A stretch of 13,801 nucleotides of DNA from Candolleomyces eurysporus (taxonomy: Eukaryota; Basidiomycota; Agaricomycetes; Agaricales; Psathyrellaceae), in contig JANBPK010000266.1 in NCBI GenBank assembly GCA_027579435.1, forward strand, positions 1-13,801, written 5' to 3'. Both the position numbers and the translations under genes were made by a program. Position 1 is the stretch's first letter. Every line of letters starts with the position of its first letter. Positions 1-8,290 of the stretch are shown here, one piece after another. The notes under the pieces were generated by a model. That model saw nothing but the letters and a program-made list of their open reading frames with translations. It was not told the DNA's origin and did no database searches.

Positions 1-674
1 CTAGAAGGGGGACTGAACGCCCCATACTCCCTCCGCCCATAGCGCCTCTCCGCTAGGCCTTCGCCGCTAAACTGTGCGTCCTCCAGCGGCTCGAGTTCCA
101 TAGCCGTAGTAAATGTCTGCCCTGATTTCACAACCTTCGGAGCCATAGGCACCGGCGGTCGAATCCCCACTAAGACCTCAATGCTAGACCTCACCGCAGC
201 ATCCGTGATCTCGCTCCCTATAGGTATCTGCCAGCTCGCCGGAAGCCTCTCGTTCAACGCAAACGCAACGTTAGCCAGCTCTTTGCGGGACATCCTGAGA
301 AGGTCTTCGTGGCAGTAAAAAGGGTACTCCAACAGGGTCGTTACAACGATAGCATCGAGTGCGGGGTCTTCTTGTTGGATTGCGACGCGTGATCTGGGTC
401 TTGGGGGAGGAGGAAGTGGTGGAGGTAGTGGAGGAAAGGTATCGGAGGCGGTTGATCGTCGTGGGCGCTTGGAAAGTGATGGAATGAGAGGTGAAAGATG
501 GATCGACCTCTCTGAGATAGAGTCCAATGAGGGACCCGTCTCCCTCGAGAGCGTTTTGCTCCTGCGCCTTCGAGAGGATCTCGGCCAGTCCAGGCGAAAT
601 AATATTCGTCTGACAGGTGTCATAAAAGGGAGTCCAGAACTGTGCGTAGAATCAGGTGTCGCGGTGCCAGCCAT
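1..674 (-). CDS. Conserved-looking hypothetical protein, 3' end outside the window
   Basis: An open frame without stops runs leftward from the ATG at 674-672 to the window edge, giving at least 224 residues with no intron needed. The first 65 or so residues are rich in Ser, Arg and Lys (for example PRSSRRRRSK near residue 33). A proline-rich stretch (PPLPPPLPPPPRPRS, about residues 71-85) follows. The rest looks folded, with alternating hydrophobic and charged residues (TTLLEYPFYCHEDLLRMSRK at about 100-119, then an Asn/Glu/Leu-rich helix and a Val/Ile-rich part). I do not recognise the family. The start is chosen because a pyrimidine-rich leader ends just before it, a common fungal promoter feature, and the frame stays open from it. 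It lies head-to-tail with the Ctp1-like gene, 173 bp apart. A nuclear or DNA-associated role would only be a guess from the basic N-terminus. Confidence 0.6.
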   Translation of the reverse strand, partial: MAGTATPDSTHSSGLPFMTPVRRILFRLDWPRSSRRRRSKTLSRETGPSLDSISERSIHLSPLIPSLSKRPRRSTASDTFPPLPPPLPPPPRPRSRVAIQQEDPALDAIVVTTLLEYPFYCHEDLLRMSRKELANVAFALNERLPASWQIPIGSEITDAAVRSSIEVLVGIRPPVPMAPKVVKSGQTFTTAMELEPLEDAQFSGEGLAERRYGRREYGAFSPPS

Positions 675-847
675 TTCAAGAAGAGAGAGGAAAGGGGGAA
701 GGGGGCAGGATGCCGGTCGAATAGTATAAATAGGGATGAATAACGAGGCTGACCGCCTCTTGTCAAAGCTCGAATCGATCGCGACCGCGTTTGATCGCAG
801 ACCTCTACCCTAGCAGATGACGCTTGGTGCATTGAGCCCCACAGGGA
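675..847 (-). promoter_or_regulatory. Short intergenic region with CT-rich leader and AT-rich box
   Basis: These 173 bp separate two minus-strand genes, so they hold the 3' end of the Ctp1-like transcript and the promoter of the gene at 674. Read on the minus strand, positions 677-710 are almost pure C and T directly before the ATG. An AT box (TATTTATA on the minus strand, 724-731) lies about 50 bp upstream of the ATG. It reads as a TATA consensus on the plus strand, so its orientation is not ideal. Confidence 0.4.
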
Positions 848-3487
848 TCATTTGCGTCTGTAGGTGTACTTCCCCACGCCGCTGGCGGCTTCCTTCTCTA
901 TTTCAAGCACCTTTTCCTGGTGCATTCGCTCGGCCCTTTCATTGATCTCCCCGACTTCCTGCGTCGATGGGAACCCGATATTCCAGTAAGCGGGAGGTGT
1001 TTTCGCCCTCTCCCAGTTGTGCCGGTGTCGTGAAATGGCTTTCTTGTGCGATTCAATATCCATCTGCCTGCCCGCCGACCAGTTGTGCTGACACTGCTTC
1101 GTCGGTGTCGTCGACGGTGACCGCCAAAGTGGTGGCTGCAACCGGCTCGGAAGTGGACCTACAGCTTCATAGTACTGCACCCCGATGAACTTCGATTCGT
1201 TGCGATGTACGAAATAGACCTACGTCTTTGCAGCACTCGCAGGTACCTCCTTCCATCCTCTTGCGGCTCTCCTTTCCTCGAACGACTTCATCGTACTGGT
1301 AGTCTAACCCCCCGTTCTTCTCAGGGTCGATCACGAATCTCGAGTTGACCGAGGTGCTGCGAATCGGGGGTAAGAGAGAAAGAATCTCGCAGACACATAC
1401 GCACACACCTAGGACCAGCATCCGANTTTTCTGCCGTACCGCCCCTTGCCTTTGAACACTGAGTAGTCGCCCAGTCTTGTGGTCTTCCCAGGGTCGGTTT
1501 GAGGCACCTGTTTGGCCGGTCGTAGATTCTCGTCTGGCCGGGGTGTGGACATGTCGGCTTCACCAAATTCGATACCACTGATGCGTCGTATCTTGGAAGG
1601 TCTCTCTGTGTTGACCTGCCGCTGAACGTTGGCTGTCGTGGACGACGCCAAGGCCTTGACGGGTGTGATTTCTGTCGAAAAGGTCAGTCAACGTTTAATA
1701 TCGCGTTGCCTACATACCTAGTGACTCCGGTTCGGTGTCGGAAGACTTTGCAGCGTCGATTTCAGGTTGTGAACCTGAGAACAGGTTAACCTTTCTCCCG
1801 TAGGCTGCGAGACGTCACCTACATTGAAGAGATTCCGGTTCAGTGTCCGAAGAGACCAAATCAACCACTTCCGGCTGGGGTTGAGGCTTGATGAGAGACT
1901 CTTCCTCAGTATCAGAAGACACCGCTGCAGCTGCAGAACTCCGCTTCGAAGCGCCAGTCAGCTTGAATGGCGGTGGTGACGATCCCGGATCTACGAGGAA
2001 TGTGGGTGGACGCTCTGAAATTACAACAGCGGCTTACATATCGATTCCTCCTCAGTTTCAGAAGAGGCGGCGGCGTCGTGTTGCTCGGTCACAGTGGGAG
2101 GCGCTAAAGGCCTTTTCAAGGGGTTCAGGCTTCGAGAGCCAGCCGCAGCCACAAGGTTTAGCCTAGCCAGTGATTGAGCTTTGCCAGGCCGTTGTGGTGA
2201 GTCTAATTGGAAGATGAGTGAATGCTCCGAAGCTTGGACAGCGACGTACATATCGACTCTTCCTCAGTTTCTGAAGAGGCTGCAACCTCAAGGTGGTCAG
2301 GCTCATGATCAACCTTGGTAAAAGCGGTGGGAGAGGCTGAAGGCATCGTGTGCTGCCCTTTCAGTGAACTCAGGGTTCGAGAGCCTGCTTCAGCATTCGA
2401 AGAGCTCGCCGCAGTCGAGAGTTTAAGCTTGGACAGTGGTAGCCCGGGGAGCTTGAATGCTGGAACCTTCCCAGGCCACTGCGACGGCGAATCTACTTGA
2501 AAGATGAATAGATGCTCTAGAAGTTTACTAGGGACTTACGTATCGACTCTTCCTCAGTCTCAGAAGAGGCTGCAACGTCGAGTTGCCCTCGACTACTAGA
2601 AGTACGATTCATCATAGTAAAAACGGTGGGAGAGGATGAGGGCATCCCGTGCTGCCTTTTGAGTCGGTCGACTCCTGGTTGCTGAACCAGGGTTCGAGAA
2701 CCAGTCACATATGCCATGTCGGATGGCCGTAGCTCTGGCGTCGCGAGATGCTCCGGAAAATCGACGGTTCCGTTGTCACCACCTTTAATTTCCCTTTCCA
2801 CTTGTTCCATCACCGCAATTTTGGATTGGACGTGGAGAGCCTCGAGATGCGCCTTCTTAGCTGGCGTGATACCCTCCTGGTTGCACATAGCACGGTGCTT
2901 CTTGTCCTCGGCCTTGAGATATTGGTAGAGAGTGTTGAACCTCTTATAGTCCAGCTTGTAGCGGTCGGCTGCTCGTTTGAACTTGAGAGTCAGAGCATCG
3001 TGCTGCTGTTTGAGGTTTTCGAGGTCCTGGGTGAGTTGGGTGCCGCTCTCCCTGCGCAATGGTCAATCAAGAGCCAGTTCAGAGCCCTGTAGACTCACCT
3101 TTTCTGCTGCTCCCGCTTCTTTGAGGCGTCGAGCTCCTTCGCAATATCCGCTATCTGCTGCGAATAGAGCTCTTTCTCGTCGTTGGCTTCAATCACTGCG
3201 TTCTCCAGCTCCTGCAACCGCTGAAGGCACCACTTGAAGTCGAACCCAGCCTCCATCATATCCAAGGCTTCCTGAGCTTCAAAAACGTTGCTATATCCCA
3301 GTGATTCCGCCAGTCTTTCTGACCTGTGGACGACGTCGAAGAGCTGCTTCCTTGTGTCATCGTTTGACCGCCGCAAGTTCTCGATTTTCCTCTCTAATGT
3401 GGTAATTTCTTGCCTGTGTTTGTCTTCTATTCGTTTGTCTCGTTCTCGTAGCTGAGCGCTCGATAATGTACTAGCGTCGAGTGGCAT
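848..3487 (-). CDS. ctp1: CtIP/Sae2/Ctp1-like DNA-end-resection factor, nine exons
   Basis: Family role (known): cofactor of Mre11-Rad50-Nbs1 that starts 5'-end resection at DNA double-strand breaks, in the nucleus. Exons: 3487-3099, 3051-2540, 2495-2250, 2202-2038, 1990-1823, 1774-1718, 1671-1409, 1356-1224, 1174-848; introns 44-52 bp, GT...AG. Predicted length 752 aa. Residues 1-200 are mostly coiled coil, matching the family's oligomerisation region. Residues 292-510 carry six S-[ED]-T-E motifs. Residues 590-752 are the SAE2/CtIP C-terminal domain: DPEKN 610-614, CECC 639-642, YYEAVGPLPS from 645, RHR 693-695, KTPPAYW 702-708 and FPSTQ 712-716. Thr703 lines up with the CDK site of human CtIP (Thr847) and Sae2 (Ser267). 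The start is the first Met of exon 1. Oddity: the N at 1426 must be a surplus base for exon 7 to join exon 8 in frame. Otherwise the frame meets a stop (TAG) just at the donor. Identification is strong; splice sites are read by eye. Confidence 0.88.
1718..2576 (-). repeat. Tandem exon-intron modules inside the Ctp1-like gene
   Basis: Six copies of a motif encoding SS[ED]TE[EP]ES lie at 2541-2576, 2251-2286, 2039-2073, 1896-1925, 1826-1855 and 1718-1746. Five of them end directly at a 5' splice site; the fourth is internal to exon 5. Exons 3, 4, 5 and 6 are 246, 165, 168 and 57 nt, all multiples of three, bounded on both sides by phase-1 introns. Exons 2, 3 and 4 also share GSR[TS]L further upstream, and exons 3 and 4 share SPxxxPGK near their start. 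Introns 2 and 3 share a stretch around AGCATnnnnTCATCTT. These matches show duplication of whole exon-plus-intron modules. Exon 5, with two motifs, looks like two modules joined by intron loss. Confidence 0.85.
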
Positions 3488-3859
3488 GGCGAGGGGATAG
3501 TGGTGGTCAAGAGCTGAAGCATAGTGGCTCTGAACTCGCCATCAAACGCGACACGATCCCGTGAATCTCACGTGGTGTCTCCCTTTTCGGTATGTCCTCC
3601 CCTGACTGCTCCGCATGAAGGAGCAGTTGGAGAGAATCCTAGTGAATGGCGAAGGAAATTTGAGCAGACTCGTAGTTGTTTCCATCAAACACTAGAATAT
3701 GCATCCGTTGTATTAAGCCACTGGAAAGGAACGTTGGCTATATTTGTTCATAGTTCGAATCCAGGTTAAAATAAGATCTGACTCGCCCTCGGTACCGGTG
3801 TGTATATAACATCCAGTCGGCTGCGAGAACGAGGGAAGAGAANNACACCCCCTTCCACT
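3488..3859. promoter_or_regulatory. Divergent promoter region between Ctp1-like and dehydrogenase genes
   Basis: This 372-bp region separates two divergent starts. TATATAA at 3803-3809 lies about 50 bp before the dehydrogenase ATG (3860) and is a plausible TATA box for it. No TATA-like box is seen close to the Ctp1-like start, as is common for housekeeping repair genes. Two ambiguous bases (3843-3844) fall in the dehydrogenase leader. An open frame of 81 codons at 3524-3769 has no recognisable content and is taken as chance. Confidence 0.5.
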
Positions 3860-4853
3860 ATGGCAAACCTCTCTGAAATCCGCACCCTCAACGCATCCCT
3901 TTCCCCGAAATACAATAACCCAGTTGCCGTCTTCGTTGGCGGAACCTCCGGTATTGGGCAGGGCATGGCAGAAGCCTTCGCCAGGTTAACCAACGGGAAA
4001 TCCACAATAATCATCGTAGGAAGAAACAAAGCCGCTGCAGAATCCATTATTTCCAACCTACCCAGATCCTCCGACAATCCAAACGACTCAGTATACGAGT
4101 TCGTATCGTGCGACGTGACCTTGATGCGAAACGTCGTCGCTGCATCCAAAGAAATCCTTTCGAATCACCGCAAGATCAACTTCCTGGTACTCTCTACTGG
4201 GTTCTTCTCCGCCGCAGGCTACGAAGCTACGGAGGAGGGCATCGAGAGGAAGCTCGCGGTGAGTTACTATGCCAGGTGGAAGTTCATTCACGAACTTCTT
4301 CCCGGATTGAACAATTCCAAAAACGCCGGAGAAGATGCGAAGGTCCTCGCGGTTCTAGGAGCAGGAAGAGGTCGAGAAATCGACATGGACGACCTTGGCC
4401 TCAAGAAGAACTATTCGCTCAAGAATTCTGCCTTCGCCGCACCAAGATATAACGATCTCATGGTGGAGGTGCGTGGTCCGTCCCAGGTTATTACTTTGCT
4501 GTAGTATTGATGATGCTATTCAGGCCTATGCAAAACGATACCCAGACCTCACCTTTATCCACGCATACCCGGGTACCGTTCGAACCAACTTCGCAGCCTC
4601 AGCAGAAAGTACCGCAATCCGTATTGCAGCTCCACTCATCAACTTGCTGCTCAGGCCATTCTCTGTATCCCCTGCAGAGTGCGCAGAGTATATGTGGCAC
4701 GGTGTTTTCAGCTATACCAAGGGTCCATTCTTGATGGGTCCAAAGGGTGACAGCCTCGCCGACAAGCTGCACACAGGGCCTGAAGATCAAGCTGACAAAT
4801 TATGGGAGCACACGGTGGCCTCCACCACCATTGCTGATGATACCGCTGCGTAG
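3860..4853 (+). CDS. Atypical short-chain dehydrogenase/reductase (NAD(P)-binding), two exons
   Basis: Exons 3860-4468 and 4524-4853; the 55-bp intron runs from GTGCGT to TTCAG and joins VE to AYAKRY in frame, giving 312 aa. Residues 21-57 form the Rossmann start with the cofactor loop GGTSGIG (27-33) and GRN (54-56). CDVT (84-87) is the adenine-side Asp-Val pair, and STG (112-114) sits where the family has NNAG. HAYPG (216-220) is the usual Pro-Gly after the active site. Where the catalytic Tyr-x-x-x-Lys should be, the sequence reads YNDLM (197-201): the Tyr is present and the Lys is Met. The enzyme may therefore work differently or have lost activity. YARWK (about residues 142-146) fits the YxxxK pattern, but it lies in the helix after strand 4, too early to be the active site. 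No signal peptide is seen, so it is probably soluble. The substrate is unknown. It is convergent with the MFS gene. Confidence 0.85.
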
Positions 4854-5398
4854 AGGAAATGGAGATTAATTTGTACTTTATCTTCTTTCAGGAATCAGGG
4901 GCGCCCTACTATCCATACTCTAATATTTATCGTTGCGCACACAGTGCTTTGATTATCGAGCGAGGTCGCCCACAATTCACCGCCAGTTTGACACATTGTG
5001 TTGGTATCCACCGAGCAGCGAGATGACCGTGAATTCCATAGTGAGGGGTGCTCAACCTGAATCTCGTGGTGGTTGCATGGTCATGGTCATGAAGGAATGT
5101 TTATTCCTTTTACGACGTTAACATATTTAAAAATCTCCAGACCAAACCAAACGACTGCAAAACAAACTAGCTCCGATATCTAAGGCGCGTTAAGTGGAAA
5201 TAACTATGACATCGACTTTATTTTCCTTGCGACTTGTGATGTAAGGATAGAAAACCTCTTTCAATTCGGTCAACTCGTCTGATTGCGTGGACTTGCGGTG
5301 CCCAAGCATCGGATGAAGAGTCACTGTAGTCAATCACAGAAATGTGCGTGTGTGCGCTAAGCAGAAGAAATAATTCGACGCTCAACAGAAAATATAAG
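4854..5398. other. Convergent intergenic region with two 3' ends
   Basis: These 545 bp lie between the stop of the dehydrogenase and the stop of the MFS gene and should contain both 3' untranslated regions. The sequence is more AT-rich than the genes around it, especially at 5103-5175. I see no canonical AATAAA, no RNA gene and no convincing coding frame; the open frames of about 60 codons here lack any family signature. Confidence 0.5.
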
Positions 5399-7849
5399 TC
5401 ATGACTTCCCAAGATCCGACTCCTCCGTCACTTGAGCATGGGCATAAGAGCTGCTCATCCGGATCCTTTTTCCATATGTCCAAAACAACCAAGGTCTAGT
5501 AAAATCAGAGCATCGTCAGTCACTATCAATTACGAATGAATCACTCGAACGGTGGAGGATAGGGACACTTACGCAGGACATCCCAAAGCAATCGACACCA
5601 CCGCCAAAATTGTACAACCCTTCCCATATCCAAGCGCTCTATACATATTCGGCGCAAACAGCGGGAATCCAAAGCCAGCTAGGGACCGAAGGCACGATAC
5701 AGCTGCAAGAGCGGATGCAGCGTGGAGCGTAAAGCTGTCGACAACGTACGTCTGAATAGCTTGGAAAGTCAGTATCAGCCCCGCTCCGACACAGGCGATT
5801 CCTATATCCGTGGCGATCCAGTGCAGATGGTGTTCTGCAGACCATCCCGCTAGAAGGAGGCCAAATGGTGTGATTATCGTCCCAGGTACCATCGACGCTG
5901 CAAGGAACAAGCGGATCGTCAGGCTCGAGAAAGAACCCCGCCGGGAAAATCGAACACGTACGAAGACGAAACTCAGGCTCCCCAACACCATTATTCCTCT
6001 CTTTGAAATACTTGTAGGACCTGTCCAATAATCTGGCATTGATTTGTGACGCCACAGTTAGGCCAGCACCAAGAGCGACATAATGCAGACCCGCGATTCC
6101 TGGCCCCTCACGGTAAACTTCTGCAAATATCGTTGGCATTGTGGTTAGGAAAACTGGAATGTCGCCGATGAATTAGAAAAGGTAGGACCGAGCGGGTAAG
6201 GGGACGCACGGTAGAATATTCCATAAATGTAGGCCATGTATACTCCCAGCAATTGGACGATGGGTTCTATGGCGAAGAGTTTGAAGGGTCTGGTTAACGC
6301 CTTCGAGAAAATTGCTTTCCAGCTATCGGTAACCGTATGAGTGAATAAATTTACTGTTGGCTGGGACGGAATAACTTACGTCCTTTCATCAGCTTTATCG
6401 TATATCGTTTTGAAGGTCATTTTCGATGCTTTCTCCGGGTCTTGGTTCCTCAAAGCTTTCGCCTTTCGCTCTAAGAGTAGAGGTGCATAGGCTGAAACCC
6501 TTGTTAGTGTCGTTGGTAGCGTGCTGAGCATGGATATCTTACTTTCTTGTAGGAAGAACACTCCCAGGACTTGAACAATGACGTCTATGATACTCGTTGA
6601 CCAAAACTAGAGCGAGCGTCAGACTTCATGGTGACCAGACCAATGGCTCGTGTACTTACTACCCAGCGCCATGTTGATCTTTCAGATATCCTGCAAAAGA
6701 AATGAACACCACCTTCACCTGTCAGAAGTCAAGAAGCTACGTACCACCCAGCACAGACAGGGCCAAGAACGGGTCCCAACAGAGGTGCAAGCGAGTATAT
6801 CGCAATTGCTCTACCTCTTTCCTCCGGATGCCACACATCTCCGAGAACGCCTCCACCAATCTAAGGTGCCTTGTCAGTCTTGAAGGACCTGGGAGTTTGT
6901 GATGACGTACGGATAGAGGCGCGCTCCCTCCCAAGCCAGAGAGGAATCTAAATGCTATGAGTTGAGATTGGTTTTGTGCAAAACCGCATCCGGTATTCCA
7001 TGCTATAACAGAATCGTGATCAAGACATGAAGGAAACCACGAATCGACGACACGTACCAAGATAAAATAGATTGGAACACTGGAGCACGATTGAGCGGCC
7101 GAATATCTCGCTCAGCGGACCAAGAAACTGGCCTCTTTCAGCAATGAGCGATAGAAATAGAAAGAAGCCTGGCGTACCAGAGGACCAATAGCTAGAAACG
7201 GGTGATCCGAGGATTAGTTCCGTACCTTAAAAGGGCTCTCCACTACCCCAAGCCCACACTTACCGTATCCCAAAATAAATACTGATATCGTCATAGCAGT
7301 CAGCACGCTACTCGTAATCCCAAACTCTCTCGCAACTTGCGCACTCGCAGGTGCTATCATGGAGGACGATACTGGACTGATAAAAGTGAAGGACGAGACG
7401 ATGAGAGTGGCGGCCCACTTTCTTCGATACGCCCAACTAGCGGTGTGGAAAATAAACACGTTAGGTACGTTGACGAAAGTGAAATGAAGATGCAGAAGAC
7501 GAACTTTTTGGGATTTTCGGGGTCGTCTGGCCCTTCCCAACCAACCAGGAAGACATTCGGGTCATCATTCGAGCCTGAGGATGGACGAAGTGCGGTATCT
7601 ACTGGTTCCTTCTCTGAACCCCCCCCGTAATTGCGTGCCCCCATTCATATCCTTGGGTTCTCCTGCCCACGTCGATTTGGTATTCGTCGAGGTAGAAGAA
7701 GGGGACACCGACCCGCTGCGAGCTCCTAGCCGCTGCTTCTGGACGCTGCCGTCACCGCCATCCTCATCTGGGAAGGCATGCGTTCGATTTGAGCCCTCCG
7801 AGCTCAACGGCGGCTGGTTTGCTGCCGTTGCTGGGTTCGAGAACGACAT
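5399..7849 (-). CDS. MFS transporter, DHA1 multidrug type, 13 exons, frame break in exon 1
   Basis: A proton-coupled exporter of the plasma membrane by family. Exons: 7849-7505, 7436-7264, 7191-7178, 7127-7058, 7002-6911, 6860-6745, 6690-6660, 6606-6543, 6491-6380, 6322-6210, 6153-5962, 5897-5573, 5495-5399. The introns (50-77 bp) all have GT...AG ends and agree in phase. Family signs in order: GWEGPDDPENPKNW before helix 1; GPLSEIFGRS (motif A); FLSGLGGSAPLS; WHPEERGRA; LLGPVLGP (motif C region); TWRWVFW; QETYAPLLLERK before the central loop; APWLFWTYGKRIR at the C-terminus. About 12 membrane segments are expected. Start: the ATG at 7849 lies 53 bp after a TATA box, but its frame ends at 7565 unless the C8 run at 7619-7626 (G8 on the coding strand) is one base shorter; then the protein is 580 aa. 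From the in-frame ATG at 7644 an unbroken 512-aa protein results. The substrate cannot be told. Confidence 0.85.
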
Positions 7850-8290
7850 GAGGGTGAGAGGATGAGAAGAAAGGTGGGCTCAGTCCATCATTGATAGTAG
7901 TGTATATATATCTTCGTCGTGCTGACCGTAGTAGAACCAAAAGATCCAGCCTGTCCACGAGTCGGATGTACGGATACCGGTTATGACGTCGGGAGCATTT
8001 TGCTTGCCGGTCGGCAATTTGTGGGGCGGCATGATGCGGCTTGTGACCCGAAGGTCCTGAGGTCTCTTGACATCAATATCGTCGGCCGACAGTCTCCAGT
8101 TGTCTCTTTCAAGGAGAAGCGAGTCAAGTTGGCTAAGAGGTTACAGCAAAAGAATATGTTCGTTTTCCATTATCATTTCCAAAACCCAAGCCGACATCAG
8201 AGTAAATATAGCTCAACTAAGGGTGTAATAGCATCGCAGAGGCTCAACAAGACTTCAAGCTCTGAGTCGCCGCCACTGAAGGTCCCGACA
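7850..8290 (-). promoter_or_regulatory. MFS promoter / 3' region of the first F-box gene
   Basis: This region holds the promoter of the MFS gene and the 3' end of the F-box gene at 8291. TATATATA lies at 7903-7910, so only a short leader fits before the ATG at 7849. A bZIP-type TGACGTC lies at 7984-7990; its TGACGT core is kept in both other copies of this region (10735-10740 and 13488-13493). The whole stretch is the first part of the repeated 2.75-kb unit. Confidence 0.6.

Noticed and set aside
469..729. Plus-strand open frame of 86 codons
   Set aside because: It is antisense to the first exon of the left-edge gene and has no recognisable content.
2015..2037. A 23-bp intron (GTAAGC...TTTCAG) after exon 4 of the Ctp1-like gene
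   Set aside because: It is too short for a spliceosomal intron in this setting and its use would create an immediate TAG. The 47-bp intron 1991-2037 keeps the frame and phase.
1718..2576. CRISPR-like array or minisatellite
   Set aside because: The repeats are spaced irregularly, lie at exon ends, keep codons and splice sites, and sit in a eukaryotic gene.
2748..3092. Plus-strand open frame of 114 codons
   Set aside because: It is the antisense shadow of the coiled-coil exon of the Ctp1-like gene.
4277..4300. YARWK in the dehydrogenase as the catalytic Tyr-x-x-x-Lys
   Set aside because: It follows the STG block by only about 30 residues, in the helix that normally holds the catalytic Asn region. 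The Tyr at 197 before the HAYPG block is in the right place.
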